A stretch of DNA of 40,788 bases. It comes from JBAYJM01 sp041665065 (GTDB lineage: Bacteria; Patescibacteriota; Patescibacteriia; 2-01-FULL-39-33). Below, piece after piece: positions 1 to 8,300 of this stretch. The first letter of the stretch is position 1, and each line of letters begins with the position of its first letter. Where the stretch lies: contig JBAYJM010000009.1 of assembly GCA_041665065.1 (NCBI GenBank), positions 1 to 40,788 of the forward strand. The letters run 5' to 3'. The translations under genes and the position numbers were made by a program. Below the pieces are notes generated by a model. It saw only the letters and a program-made list of their open reading frames with translations, did not search any database and had not been told where the DNA came from.

Positions 1-422
1 AGCTGCGTCAGCCTGTGCGTAGTTCGAGCATAACGGGAACAAATATCTGCCAGAAAAACTATTAAAAACAATTTCATGACTTCGACCGGCTGGAAACTTC
101 CAAAGCCAAAATCAAACCACCCTCTTGATCCCCTTATTGTGGCACCAAGGGGAGTTAAAACCAGAATAAGCATTATTAATCCGATTAAATAGGCAATCCA
201 AGAAAATTTTCTCAGTGTTTTAAAATCAATATTAGAAACAATCACCATAAGCAAAAGACCCACGCCAAGCCAAATTATTTGCTTTTGAAAATTAACAAAT
301 TCTCCCCGACCCTGTCCCAAAGCAACGCTATAAATAGCAGATAAGCCAAAAAAAACCAAAAATATGACCGAGATAACCAACGGCCAATCCATCTTTAAAT
401 AACTTATAAATCGAAGTTTCAT
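1..422 (-). CDS. SEDS-family protein (RodA/FtsW), N-terminal part
   Basis: The first 140 codons of a gene whose 3' part lies outside the window. The reverse strand reads from ATG at 422 (begins MKLRFISYLKMDWPLV) without a stop to position 1. It shows a first hydrophobic helix (about residues 14-33), a second (about 48-63) and a third (about 73-92). These are followed by a GSRGWFDFG...FQPVEVMKL segment, the conserved periplasmic loop and following helix of RodA/FtsW/SpoVE proteins. Family members polymerise peptidoglycan glycan strands together with a class B penicillin-binding protein. The motif alone cannot separate RodA (elongation) from FtsW (division). The gene lies downstream of, and in line with, the two exported proteins at 503-1498, but a hairpin terminator separates them. 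Confidence 0.85.
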   Translation of the reverse strand, partial: MKLRFISYLKMDWPLVISVIFLVFFGLSAIYSVALGQGRGEFVNFQKQIIWLGVGLLLMVIVSNIDFKTLRKFSWIAYLIGLIMLILVLTPLGATIRGSRGWFDFGFGSFQPVEVMKLFLIVFLADICSRYARTTHRLTQ

Positions 423-462
423 ATAAAAAATAATAACATTTTTCTATCTAAAACCCAAAAAA

Positions 463-487
463 TCAAAAAGCCGCCCAAAGACGGCTA
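463..487 (-). terminator. Rho-independent terminator after the lipoprotein gene
   Basis: On the minus strand a short hairpin, AGCCG (482-486) pairing with CGGCT (469-473), is followed by a T-rich run. It sits 16 bases after the stop codon of the lipoprotein gene and before the RodA/FtsW start. Confidence 0.6.
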
Positions 488-502
488 TTTTTGATAAAAG
501 AA

Positions 503-850
503 TTATATTCCTAATTGACTGTTTGATAAATTTGAGTCGTCCAATTCATTTAGATTATCTGATTTTAATGAATCATCTATATCCTTAATCTCTTTGTCTA
601 AATCTAGCTCTGTCGATTTATTTGTTGTTGTGACTGTAGTCGTCGCGTTAACTGATGAGTCGTCAGCTATTTGGTCGCCAATAATATCGCCACTTTCATC
701 TTCTGCCTGATTCTGATTTTGATAATCAGCCGAGTTATCTGAATTAGCCCCAGTGTCTGAATTATTATTAAGGCAACCGGAAAGAGTAAAAGCAAAAACA
801 AACATCAGACAAATCATTGAAGCGGACAGAATTATTTTTTTTACGTTCAT
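503..850 (-). CDS. Small lipoprotein, Asp/Ser/Asn-rich
   Basis: A 115-residue protein of no recognised family. The N-terminus has two lysines, a hydrophobic stretch and a lipobox ending LSGC at Cys26, so it should be cleaved by signal peptidase II and lipid-anchored on the outer face of the membrane. The rest is low complexity: an Asn/Asp/Ser-rich segment, a run of threonines and valine (about 69-76), then an acidic tail with repeated DD and NL dipeptides. The gene starts 18 bases after the stop of the coiled-coil protein gene upstream and probably shares its transcript. A terminator follows it. The composition suggests a flexible acidic surface spacer (inference). Confidence 0.75.
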   Translation of the reverse strand: MNVKKIILSASMICLMFVFAFTLSGCLNNNSDTGANSDNSADYQNQNQAEDESGDIIGDQIADDSSVNATTTVTTTNKSTELDLDKEIKDIDDSLKSDNLNELDDSNLSNSQLGI

Positions 851-868
851 AATTTTAATTATTTTATA

Positions 869-1498
869 TTAATTTGCGTCTACCGTTGTTGATGTTGTTG
901 TTGAATTATTTTTTAGTTTTTGTGGTGCAGTCGAAGAACTATTTACTTTTTTTAATTCAGCTTTTAATTTTAATAGATCAGGCTTAATTGTTTTTGAATA
1001 AAAAGACCTAATATCTAAAACGTCTTTTTTAACCTGTGGCAACAATCTTCTGGCCTCAGATAACTTGCCCTTAAATTGGCCATCCGACTGTCCGCAAGCT
1101 AAATTTCCAGTTTGTTTCAAAGCGGAAATATATAGCGCGTAGTCATCAGATAGTTTTTTAATCTTTGCATCAAGCATTACTAAATCAGCTTTTAAGTCTG
1201 CCGTTTCAATGCCCTTTGCCGTTAATCTTTCAACCACCTTAAGTAATCTGGTTTTCATATTATTATAAGCGGAAACCCTTCTTGCTTGTCCGTTTTCATA
1301 ATTAGACAGCTTAATTTCTGCTTTTTGTGTTATTGTTTGGCACCTAGTAGAGGTGGCATTACTAACTTTTTCTTTGGTTGATGTGGCGATTAATTTATTT
1401 TTTATTGAAGCTGAATTGGCAGCCATGGTTTGTGAACCAAAAGCGAATACAGCTAAAAATAAAGTAAAAATCGCTACTAGAAGAATGGATTTTTTCAT
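869..1498 (-). CDS. Exported coiled-coil protein
   Basis: A 209-residue protein starting at ATG 1498 (MKKSILLVAIF). The upstream in-frame ATG at 1525 overlaps a perfect TATAAT box on the same strand, so 1498 is the better start. Residues 1-26 form a classical signal peptide with an AxA-like cleavage site. The mature part is nearly all alpha-helical by composition, with heptad-like spacing of leucines and many lysines (about 60-185), and only two cysteines (TRCQT and LACGQS), which could form a disulfide outside the cell. The C-terminus is Ser/Thr-rich. Similar small exported helical proteins are common in Parcubacteria but have no known function. It heads the transcript that includes the lipoprotein at 503-850. 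Confidence 0.75.
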   Translation of the reverse strand: MKKSILLVAIFTLFLAVFAFGSQTMAANSASIKNKLIATSTKEKVSNATSTRCQTITQKAEIKLSNYENGQARRVSAYNNMKTRLLKVVERLTAKGIETADLKADLVMLDAKIKKLSDDYALYISALKQTGNLACGQSDGQFKGKLSEARRLLPQVKKDVLDIRSFYSKTIKPDLLKLKAELKKVNSSSTAPQKLKNNSTTTSTTVDAN

Positions 1499-1523
1499 AT
1501 TTTTATTATTAATTATTGGTTGC

Positions 1524-1532
1524 ATTATACCA
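1524..1532 (-). promoter_or_regulatory. Extended -10 promoter of the coiled-coil/lipoprotein genes
   Basis: Reverse strand reads TGGTATAAT, a perfect extended -10 element (TGnTATAAT), with no good -35. The start codon at 1498 lies 25 bases downstream, giving a leader of under 20 bases. Confidence 0.6.
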
Positions 1533-1549
1533 GATAATAAAAATAATAA

Positions 1550-2710
1550 CTATTTAATTTTCATCTTGCTTTTTCTTGCCCTATTACTAAAACGATGGGC
1601 TTCATCACGCGCCTGGAGCAAAACAGGCTTAATGCTTTCAGCCAGATTTTTAAATGAAGCCTTGGTCTTTGGAGGAAAAACTAATTTGTCATTGCTAAAT
1701 TTAGAAATTCCCAAAATCGGAATTGTTATATTTAATTTTTCAAATAATTTATTTATATAATCAACCTGCGGTTTTCCGCCGTCAATAAGTATCAAATCAG
1801 GCATCGTCCATTCCTTATGATTTAGACGACGAGTTAAAACCTCCTCAAGCGCTCGTATGTCGTCATTGATTGGTGCTGATTTTATATTGAATAACCTATA
1901 TTGGCTTTTATCAATTACTCCGTCCGTAAATACAGTCATTGCGCCAATACTTTCTTTGCCGGCAAAATGCGAAATATCATAAGCCTCAATCCGCTGTTTT
2001 TTGCTTTCACCCAAGAGATCGTCTCTTGTGACAAGCGTTACGTCCTGGATATGTTGCAAATCCTTTACTCTTTCTGGATTTTCCTTTTTTAATTTATTCA
2101 TCAATCTTTTTTTCTGGCCGGATAATAACAACACTATTTGATTAATATTTTTTTGATAATCTTCTTTTGTTAATTCACCAGTACAAATTCCTGCGCATAG
2201 ACCAACTTGCCTTTCAAAACATGGCTTGCCTTGATTTGGCTTGCATGTACTATAAGGAATTATTTTTCTAATAATCCTTAAGGCATTTTTAACAAGAGTT
2301 GCGCTCTGGTAAGGTCCAAATATTTTATTTGTCGCGGTCGGAAATTGATCCAACTGCCTTTCCCTGACAATTATCGGATACGGGTAATCTGTTTTAGGAA
2401 TCGCTATATAAATAAAAGAGCGGTTATCCATGTCTTTTATATTATATTTTGGCCAATGCCTCTTAATTAAATTAGCTTCCAAAATTACCGAATCCAAAAC
2501 AGTATCGGTTTGTGTAAATTTAATGTCCTTAGCTTTGGAAATCATTTCCGCAATACGCGGATCAAGCAATTTTTGCAAATATTGCAAAACACGGCGACGC
2601 AAAGAAGTTGCCCGACCGATGTATAAAATCTTGCCATCATTACCAATCCATTGATAAACACCTGGACTTAGGGGTAATGATTTTGCTTTTTTAAGTAAAT
2701 TTACAGCCAT
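1550..2710 (-). CDS. uvrC: UvrC, excinuclease ABC nuclease subunit, short form
   Basis: A 386-residue UvrC; well-studied UvrC proteins are about 600. UvrC makes the two incisions around a lesion delivered by UvrA and UvrB. Visible parts: the GIY-YIG nuclease (GVY 17-19, YIG 30-32); four cysteines C156, C164, C172 and C176, which match the iron-sulfur cluster ligands of other UvrC proteins; and the RNase H-like second nuclease with DISH 245-248, the DGG motif at 310-312 and RDEAHRF 368-374. The central UVR motif that binds UvrB is reduced to a short charged stretch (about 196-225). The C-terminal helix-hairpin-helix pair is absent; the protein stops just after the RNase H-like fold. Start ATG 2710 gives the normal family N-terminus. 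uvrA lies upstream on the same strand behind a 332-base spacer. Confidence 0.95.
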   Translation of the reverse strand: MAVNLLKKAKSLPLSPGVYQWIGNDGKILYIGRATSLRRRVLQYLQKLLDPRIAEMISKAKDIKFTQTDTVLDSVILEANLIKRHWPKYNIKDMDNRSFIYIAIPKTDYPYPIIVRERQLDQFPTATNKIFGPYQSATLVKNALRIIRKIIPYSTCKPNQGKPCFERQVGLCAGICTGELTKEDYQKNINQIVLLLSGQKKRLMNKLKKENPERVKDLQHIQDVTLVTRDDLLGESKKQRIEAYDISHFAGKESIGAMTVFTDGVIDKSQYRLFNIKSAPINDDIRALEEVLTRRLNHKEWTMPDLILIDGGKPQVDYINKLFEKLNITIPILGISKFSNDKLVFPPKTKASFKNLAESIKPVLLQARDEAHRFSNRARKSKMKIK

Positions 2711-3042
2711 TTTTATTTAAAGTTATCCACAGATAATTATTTGATAGACTCTTGACAAAATCAAATGGCATTATACAATACTAATAGATAGTACGTACAT
2801 TCGAGGTTGATAGAAGGCTCACAAACAATTGGGACATGCAAATGTCAAAGTGTTCACACACAACCAATTAGAGCTCATCTCTCACCTCATTAACATATTA
2901 AGCGCAGCATAGACCACAGTCACCCGTACCACCCAACTCACCGAATTCCTAACTCCTCTCGAACCCTCGAAACTCCCACATTCATTTCCTTTTCCCTTAC
3001 GCCTTGACTCTCGTCTCTCCTGCGCTTTTTCATTTCCAAAAA
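2711..3042. other. 332-base spacer between uvrA and uvrC with odd composition
   Basis: No convincing gene. The left third is A+T-rich; it contains TTATCCACA at 2723-2731 (identical to a DnaA box) and promoter-like sequence. From about 2870 to 3030 the plus strand is strikingly pyrimidine-rich and richer in C than the neighbouring genes. The minus strand there contains a chain of micro-ORFs: a 31-codon basic ORF beginning MKKRRRDESQGVREKE, overlapped by a GTG ORF, then MSSNWLCVNTLTFACPNCL behind GAGGTG. None is long enough to call. No clear terminator for uvrA is visible. Confidence 0.5.
2752..2779 (+). promoter_or_regulatory. Possible promoter reading into the uvrC-uvrA spacer
   Basis: TTGACA at 2752-2757, a 16-base spacer and TACAAT at 2774-2779 on the plus strand. 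No gene follows it; the direction is antisense to uvrA. The same A+T block read backwards contains TATAAT at 2770-2775, which could instead serve uvrC. Confidence 0.35.
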
Positions 3043-5709
3043 TTATTTTAAATAGCCCTTAAGATATTCTCCAGTTAAACTCTTAGAATTGACCAGTTCT
3101 TCCGGTGTACCTTTAGCCACAATCTTGCCTCCGCCGTCTCCACCTTCTGGTCCCAAGTCGATTACATAATCGACTTCTTTTATTATATGCATGTTGTGCT
3201 CGATCAAAATAACACTGTTTCCCCTATCAATTAATTTATTTAAAACCTCAAGCAAAAGTTCAATATCATAATAATGCAAACCGACTGAAGGTTCATCCAA
3301 AAGATACAAAGTTTTTGATCCTAGAGTATGAGTCAATTCTCTGGCCAATTTAATTCTCTGTGCTTCACCACCCGAAAGCGTAGTTGCTGATTGTCCAAGA
3401 CGCAAATATCCCAAACCAACTTCGTGCAGAACTTTCAATTTATCGGTTATGTGATAATTCCCGTCAAAATATCCAATCGCCTCTTCAATTGTTAAATCCA
3501 ATACTTCTGCAATATTTTTGCCTTTATGTTTAACTTGCAAAGTTTCACGATTAAATCTTTTACCATGACAAACTTCGCATTCAACAAGTACTGCAGGCAA
3601 AAAATGCATTTCAATCAAATTAAATCCAGCGCCATCACAGCCCTCACATCGGCCTCCAGGACGGTTAAATGAAAAACGAGATAAAGTATATCCCCTTTCC
3701 CTTGACTGTGGAAGCTGGGCAAAAAATTCTCGAATTGGAGTAAATATTCCTGTATATGTTGCCGGATTTGATCTTGGCGTTCTGCCAATTGGCGATTGAT
3801 TAACAATGATTACTTTATTTATATATTCAGATCCAATAATTTTACTGACATCATGCAAATCTTTTTTAAATCCGTGTTTTATTTTAATTAAATTGCCATA
3901 TAAAACATCATAAAGCAAACTTGATTTGCCTGAACCAGACACTCCAGTAATGCAAATTAATTTTCTAAGCGGAATTGCGACATCAACATTTTTTAAATTA
4001 TTAGCCCGTGCGCCGATAATTTTTATTTCTTCAGATCCTTTTACTCTTCTAGCGCGGTCAATATTAATTTCCTTGTCACCTCTTAAATATTCCAAGGTCA
4101 AAGAGTTTTTACTTTTATCTTTCAATAATTTCTGCGTTTCACCAATTGCAGTCACCTCACCGCCATGACTTCCTGCCAAAGGTCCAAGATCAACCAAATA
4201 ATCGGATTCCATGATTGTCCTTTCGTCATGCTCAACAATAATTACGCTGTTATTTTGATCTCGCAGTGATTTTAAAGTTTCAATAAGCCTATCAGTATCT
4301 CTCTCATGAAGACCAATGGTTGGTTCGTCCAAAACATAAAGCGTATGGGATAAATGCGAACCGATTTGCGATGCCAGTCTAATCCTCTGCGCTTCACCGC
4401 CGGATAAAGTCTCAGCTTCCCGATCCAAGGATAAATAATTCAAACCGACTTTAAGCAAAAAATCAATCCTATCAGTTATTTCAAATATGACATTTTCAGC
4501 AATAGTTTTTTGCCTCTCCGTCATTGTTTCATAATATTCTTGAAAAAATTTATACGCTTTATCCAAAGCTAAATGACTTACTTCTGCAAGATTCTTTCCA
4601 CCAACTCTCACAGACAAGGCTTCCGGTTTCAATCTTTTGCCTTCGCAATCTGGGCAAGGTTCCATATTATGCTCGTATCTGTTTTGCTCTTCGCCGATTT
4701 CATTTCCACTCTCATCTAAAACTTTTTTCTTTACAAATTTTTCTATTTTTCCTAGTCCATGGCATTTTACGCAAGCGCCATGTGGGCTATTGAATGAAAA
4801 TAATCTCGGTTCCATTTCGGGAAAAGAAAAACCATCATTTGGACATGTCCAATTTGAAGAAAGCAATATTTCTTTTGACTGTGGGGCTGATTCTTCTTTT
4901 CCCCTCCTTTCCAAGGAGGGGCTAGGGGTGGTTTGCCGTTGCTTAGACCCCCTCTTAATCTCCCCCTTGGAAATGGGAAGAAATTCTGATCCAAACATCG
5001 CAATCACTAATCCCTTGCTATATGACAGCGCATTTTCAATCGCCTCCGACAATCTGCCCTCATCATCCGGCATTGTCTTATCAATTACAATATCAATGCT
5101 ATGTTTTTTGTGCCTAGCTAAATCAATTTTTTCATGGAGTGAATGAAATTTACCATCGATTCGAGATTCGCCATAACCCAGCGACAAATAATCATACAGT
5201 AATTGGTAATATTCCCCTTTTCTATCAATAACCACCGGCGACATGATTGTAATGTATTCCGCCTTTTCTTCTTTCGCACGATTTTTAATAATATCAATCA
5301 TTTCATCAAGCGCCAGCTTTTCAATCTTTGTCCCGCAATGAGGACAAAAAACTTCGCCAAGCCTTGAATAAAGCACGCGAAGATAATCATGGATTTCAGT
5401 CAAAGTTCCAACGGTTGAGCGAGGATTATGCGAGAGAGCTTTTTGGTCAATGGAAATCGCCGGAGCAAGTCCGATAATTTCATCAACATCAGCCGGCTTC
5501 ATTTGGCCCAAAAACTGCCTGGCATAAGGCGACAAGGATTCGATGTATCTTCTTTGTCCCTCAGCAAAAATAGTATCAAAAGCAAGCGACGATTTGCCGC
5601 TTCCCGAGACTCCAGTAAATACCACTAGCTTGTAGTGAGGTATTTCCAGGTCAATATTTTTTAAATTGTGCACCCGCGCTCCGCGGATGATAATCTTTTC
5701 TTCCTTCAT
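3043..5709 (-). CDS. uvrA: UvrA, excinuclease ABC damage-recognition ATPase
   Basis: An 888-residue UvrA with both ABC ATPase modules. First module: Walker A GVSGSGKS 33-40, a cysteine pair CPHC 122-125, then the CPND...CVKC zinc region (about 289-316), signature LSGGEAQRIRLA and Walker B LYVLDEPTIGL. Second module: GVSGSGKSS, the CEGC...CEVC zinc finger that contacts DNA, LSGGEAQRIKLA and LYLLDEPSVGL. UvrA dimers find distorted DNA and load UvrB. Residues about 244-275 are an extra low-complexity insertion encoded by a palindromic repeat (4895-4980). It sits between the first signature-lacking lobe and the zinc region, where other UvrA proteins have only a few residues. The reading frame is intact through the insertion. 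Start ATG 5709. Confidence 0.97.
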   Translation of the reverse strand: MKEEKIIIRGARVHNLKNIDLEIPHYKLVVFTGVSGSGKSSLAFDTIFAEGQRRYIESLSPYARQFLGQMKPADVDEIIGLAPAISIDQKALSHNPRSTVGTLTEIHDYLRVLYSRLGEVFCPHCGTKIEKLALDEMIDIIKNRAKEEKAEYITIMSPVVIDRKGEYYQLLYDYLSLGYGESRIDGKFHSLHEKIDLARHKKHSIDIVIDKTMPDDEGRLSEAIENALSYSKGLVIAMFGSEFLPISKGEIKRGSKQRQTTPSPSLERRGKEESAPQSKEILLSSNWTCPNDGFSFPEMEPRLFSFNSPHGACVKCHGLGKIEKFVKKKVLDESGNEIGEEQNRYEHNMEPCPDCEGKRLKPEALSVRVGGKNLAEVSHLALDKAYKFFQEYYETMTERQKTIAENVIFEITDRIDFLLKVGLNYLSLDREAETLSGGEAQRIRLASQIGSHLSHTLYVLDEPTIGLHERDTDRLIETLKSLRDQNNSVIIVEHDERTIMESDYLVDLGPLAGSHGGEVTAIGETQKLLKDKSKNSLTLEYLRGDKEINIDRARRVKGSEEIKIIGARANNLKNVDVAIPLRKLICITGVSGSGKSSLLYDVLYGNLIKIKHGFKKDLHDVSKIIGSEYINKVIIVNQSPIGRTPRSNPATYTGIFTPIREFFAQLPQSRERGYTLSRFSFNRPGGRCEGCDGAGFNLIEMHFLPAVLVECEVCHGKRFNRETLQVKHKGKNIAEVLDLTIEEAIGYFDGNYHITDKLKVLHEVGLGYLRLGQSATTLSGGEAQRIKLARELTHTLGSKTLYLLDEPSVGLHYYDIELLLEVLNKLIDRGNSVILIEHNMHIIKEVDYVIDLGPEGGDGGGKIVAKGTPEELVNSKSLTGEYLKGYLK
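4895..4980. repeat. Palindromic interspersed repeat inserted in frame in uvrA
   Basis: Plus strand shows a perfect small palindrome-like unit, CCCCTCCTTTCCAAGGAGGG (4901-4920), followed by GCTAGGGGTGG. After a short gap comes a roughly inverted partner, GACCCCCTCTTAATCTCCCC (4947-4966), ending CTTGG. The two halves are imperfect inverted copies. The unit resembles REP-like repeats that occur in spacers of many bacteria (CCCCTCC...GGAGGGG...AGGGGTGG type). Here it is inside a coding region, translated as TTPSPSLERRGK (residues about 260-271). Confidence 0.75.
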
Positions 5710-5731
5710 TTAGCTATATTCTACTGTAATT

Positions 5732-5760
5732 TTGCTTAAAATTGAAATAATAGATATAAT
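5732..5760 (+). promoter_or_regulatory. Possible promoter of the plus-strand gene block
   Basis: TATAAT at 5755-5760 with a weak TTGCTT-like -35 17 bases upstream. It lies 57 bases before the first gene of the only plus-strand protein block. Other A+T-rich hexamers nearby could serve equally. Confidence 0.35.
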
Positions 5761-5817
5761 TTAAGCATATGTTATTATATATCTAAAATTAATAATTGGC
5801 AATAATTTTAATTATAC

Positions 5818-6246
5818 ATGACAATTTTTTTAACTATTATTTCTGGTGTTTTAATATTTGTGATTGGACAAGTAATCCAAAAATTTATTATTGAACCCAT
5901 ATATCAACAAAAACAGGTGATTGGAAACATTGCGGATTCTTTAATTTTTTATGCAAATATTTATAGCAACCCAATAAAAAGTAAAGATAAGAGATATGAA
6001 AACGCATCAAAAAAATTAAGAGAACTTAGTACCCAATTAACTTCAAAAACATATTTGATTCCTTTTTATAATAGTCTTTCGAAACTGAAAATTGTAAAAA
6101 ATAAAAATGTAATTAAAGAAGTTCATAAAAAGTTACTTTTATTATCAAATCGCTTATATACTATAGACGGCATTCCAAGTCCAGGGCTTAATAATGCAGA
6201 TGAGGCTGATAAAATTGCTTTACTATTAAATATTATTATTAAATAA
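5818..6246 (+). CDS. Membrane-anchored protein with one N-terminal helix
   Basis: A 142-residue protein. Residues 2-20 form one transmembrane helix (ends near Gln17-Lys22), followed by a basic, mostly helical cytoplasmic part. The start of the soluble part (EPIYQQKQVIGNIADSLIFYANIYSNP) and the pattern of hydrophobic heptads recall small one-helix proteins that occur scattered in many bacteria, but I cannot name a function. The C-terminus is hydrophobic (ALLLNIIIK). It is the first gene of a plus-strand block, and the next ORF starts 2 bases after its stop, so it is probably cotranscribed with the methyltransferase. Confidence 0.7.
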   Translation: MTIFLTIISGVLIFVIGQVIQKFIIEPIYQQKQVIGNIADSLIFYANIYSNPIKSKDKRYENASKKLRELSTQLTSKTYLIPFYNSLSKLKIVKNKNVIKEVHKKLLLLSNRLYTIDGIPSPGLNNADEADKIALLLNIIIK

Positions 6247-6248
6247 AT

Positions 6249-7223
6249 ATGGATGATCAAATCACACCCGAACCATTAAAAAAATTAACCACGAGCATGT
6301 GGGCTTTTTGGACCTTACTTGCCGGCGTTAAACTTAATATTTTCGAGTACACAATGGAGAAATCAACTGCAGAAGAAGTTGCAAATAAATTAAATATTGA
6401 CGCCGACCCAGCAGAAAGATTGCTTAATGCGCTTGTAGCTATGGAACTTATTGAAAAACAAGACGACAGCTATATTAATTTGCCTATTGCAAACAAATTT
6501 TTAATAAAAAGTCATCCGGATTATTTTGGCGATTTTATATTGATGTATGAAGAATCTGCAAAATATTGGATACAATTAGCTGAGATACTTATTGCCAATA
6601 AGCCAATTATCAAAAGCTCAAAAGAATGGCTCAGTGAGCCATTCTTTACGCGCGCAATGCACAATAATGCTAAAATTCCAGCAAATATTCTTTCAGAAAT
6701 ATTTGATTTCTCAAAAAAAACCCATCTTTTAGATATCGGAGCTGGCGGAGGAACATTTTCAATAATCCTTACAAATAAATTTCCTAACTTAAAGGCAACA
6801 ACAATAGAACAAGAGGAAGTTTGTAAGATTATTAATGAAAATATCGAAAAAGAAGGTGATGCGAACAAAATTGATGTTATTGGAGGAGACTTTTTAAAAT
6901 TAGATTTTCCAGCGCATGATGTGGCATTATTTGCACACATATTCCATGCACATTCTATTGAAGAAAATAAATTGCTATTAAAGAAAGTATATGACAAATT
7001 ACCCAATGATGGTACGGTCATTATTACTGAATTTTTAATGAATGAAGATAAAGCGGGGCCGTTATTTTCAGCACTATTCGCCTTAAATATGAAAATTGAC
7101 ACTGAAGATGGCAATGCCTATACTTTTAATCAAATAAAGGGATGGCTTGGGGAAATTGGATTTAAAAATATTGAGAGCAAACAGTTAATCGGACCACAAA
7201 CCGCAATTATTGCTGAAAAATAA
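6249..7223 (+). CDS. SAM-dependent O-methyltransferase with winged-helix dimerisation domain
   Basis: A 324-residue class I methyltransferase of the two-domain O-methyltransferase type (the acetylserotonin / antibiotic O-methyltransferase fold). Residues 8-85 form the helical winged-helix domain: the STAEEVANKLNI helix-turn-helix-like stretch and ALVAMELIEK, a typical start of this family. The Rossmann domain begins with LLDIGAGGGTF (160-170), the SAM-binding loop, followed by the acidic ribose-binding position in TIEQE and DFLKLDFP. The usual catalytic His region reads FAHIFHAHS. Such enzymes methylate hydroxyl groups of small aromatic or polyketide-like compounds; the substrate here is unknown. 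It is the first of three methyltransferases in this block. Confidence 0.85.
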   Translation: MDDQITPEPLKKLTTSMWAFWTLLAGVKLNIFEYTMEKSTAEEVANKLNIDADPAERLLNALVAMELIEKQDDSYINLPIANKFLIKSHPDYFGDFILMYEESAKYWIQLAEILIANKPIIKSSKEWLSEPFFTRAMHNNAKIPANILSEIFDFSKKTHLLDIGAGGGTFSIILTNKFPNLKATTIEQEEVCKIINENIEKEGDANKIDVIGGDFLKLDFPAHDVALFAHIFHAHSIEENKLLLKKVYDKLPNDGTVIITEFLMNEDKAGPLFSALFALNMKIDTEDGNAYTFNQIKGWLGEIGFKNIESKQLIGPQTAIIAEK

Positions 7224-7233
7224 TTATAAAAAT

Positions 7234-7764
7234 ATGCAAACAGAATTTGAAGTAAAAATATTAGATGTAAATGTTGAAGAGATTGTTTCCAAGCTTGATG
7301 CGTTAGATGCCGAAAAAATTGGCGAGAAAATGCAAAAAAGATATGTCTATAATTTCAATCCGATTAGGGAAAATTCTTGGATCAGATTAAGAACCAGCGG
7401 AGAAAAAACCACCCTAACAATCAAAGAAATTTTAAATGATCAAATCGACGGCACAAAAGAACTGGAAATTACCGTTGATGATTTTGAAAAAACCCACCTA
7501 CTATTAGAAAAGCTAGGTTTTACACCAAAAGGCTATCAGGAAAATAAACGCATAAGCTATATGTTGGATAATGTAGAAGTCGAATTGGATTTTTGGCCAC
7601 AAATTCCTCCGTACATGGAAATTGAGGGAAAAAACATTTCTGATGTTGAAAAAATAATTAAAAAATTAGGCTTTCAATTATCAGACTCAACCTCAATCAA
7701 TACTGTCCAAGTTTATCAAAAATACGGCATTGATTTGAATTCAATTAAAGAATTAAAATTTTAA
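7234..7764 (+). CDS. CYTH domain protein (adenylate cyclase class IV / thiamine triphosphatase fold)
   Basis: A 176-residue protein starting at ATG 7234, ten bases after the preceding stop. An upstream in-frame TTG at 7210 would overlap the methyltransferase and is unlikely. The ExExK signature is intact (Glu4, Glu6, Lys8). Alternating charged strands follow: WIRLRTSGEKTTLTIKE, the basic and acidic face of the tunnel that binds triphosphates in CYTH enzymes, then ELEITV and VEVELDFWP. CYTH proteins hydrolyse or cyclise triphosphorylated substrates with metal ions. The known activities range from thiamine triphosphatase to cAMP synthesis, so the reaction cannot be fixed from sequence. A second CYTH gene follows 16 bases later. 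Confidence 0.85.
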   Translation: MQTEFEVKILDVNVEEIVSKLDALDAEKIGEKMQKRYVYNFNPIRENSWIRLRTSGEKTTLTIKEILNDQIDGTKELEITVDDFEKTHLLLEKLGFTPKGYQENKRISYMLDNVEVELDFWPQIPPYMEIEGKNISDVEKIIKKLGFQLSDSTSINTVQVYQKYGIDLNSIKELKF

Positions 7765-7780
7765 ACATAATCAACCAAAA

Positions 7781-8299
7781 ATGATTGAATTAGAAAAAAC
7801 ATATTTAGCAAAATACCTTCCAAACAATTTGGCTGATTGCAAAAGCAAAGAAATTATTGATGTTTATTTTCCTAAATCCAGTGAGCATCCCAAATTAAGG
7901 CTAAGAAAAAATGGTGATAAATTTGAGATAACAAAAAAGGAACCCGTAAAAGAAGGCGACGGGTCATGCCAGGAGGAACAAACTATTATTTTGAAAGAGA
8001 TAGAATTTATAGAATTAAACAAGCTTGAGGGTAAAAGAGTCAGTAAAAGAAGATACTATTACAACCATAATGGAAAGCTTGCCGAGATTGATGTGTTCCA
8101 AGAAGAATTAAAGGGATTGGTTTTGGTTGATTTTGAGTTTAATACAATTGAAGAAAAAGATTGCTTTCAGATGCCGGCCTTTTGCCTTCAAGAAATAACG
8201 CAAGAAATATTTATTGCTGGCGGAATGATCTGCGGGAAGAGCTATAAAGATATTGAGAAGGAATTAAACAAATTTAACTATAAAAAACTTAATTTTTAA
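7781..8299 (+). CDS. Second CYTH domain protein
   Basis: A 172-residue relative of the CYTH fold, not a copy of its neighbour. The N-terminus reads MIELEKTYLAKYLP, so the two glutamates are present but the signature lysine lies one position early (ELEK then Thr). HPKLRLRKNGDKFEITKK gives the charged strand pair; later strands are LAEIDVFQEE and LVLVDFEF. Proteins with this beginning are frequent in Patescibacteria. The role is unknown; triphosphate or polyphosphate binding is the family expectation. The gene ends one base before the start of the next, indicating one transcript. Confidence 0.8.
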   Translation: MIELEKTYLAKYLPNNLADCKSKEIIDVYFPKSSEHPKLRLRKNGDKFEITKKEPVKEGDGSCQEEQTIILKEIEFIELNKLEGKRVSKRRYYYNHNGKLAEIDVFQEELKGLVLVDFEFNTIEEKDCFQMPAFCLQEITQEIFIAGGMICGKSYKDIEKELNKFNYKKLNF

Positions 8300-8300
8300 T

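Noticed and set aside
2723..2731. DnaA-box sequence TTATCCACA (another complement copy at 39381-39389) as sign of an origin
   Set aside because: Single copies 36 kb apart with no cluster, no dnaA or dnaN and no A+T-rich unwinding array; chance matches of a 9-mer are expected at about this level.
4767..5003. ORF with PPLAPPWKGGEKK inside uvrA
   Set aside because: It is a different frame of the palindromic repeat; such frames are open by composition, and uvrA is intact.
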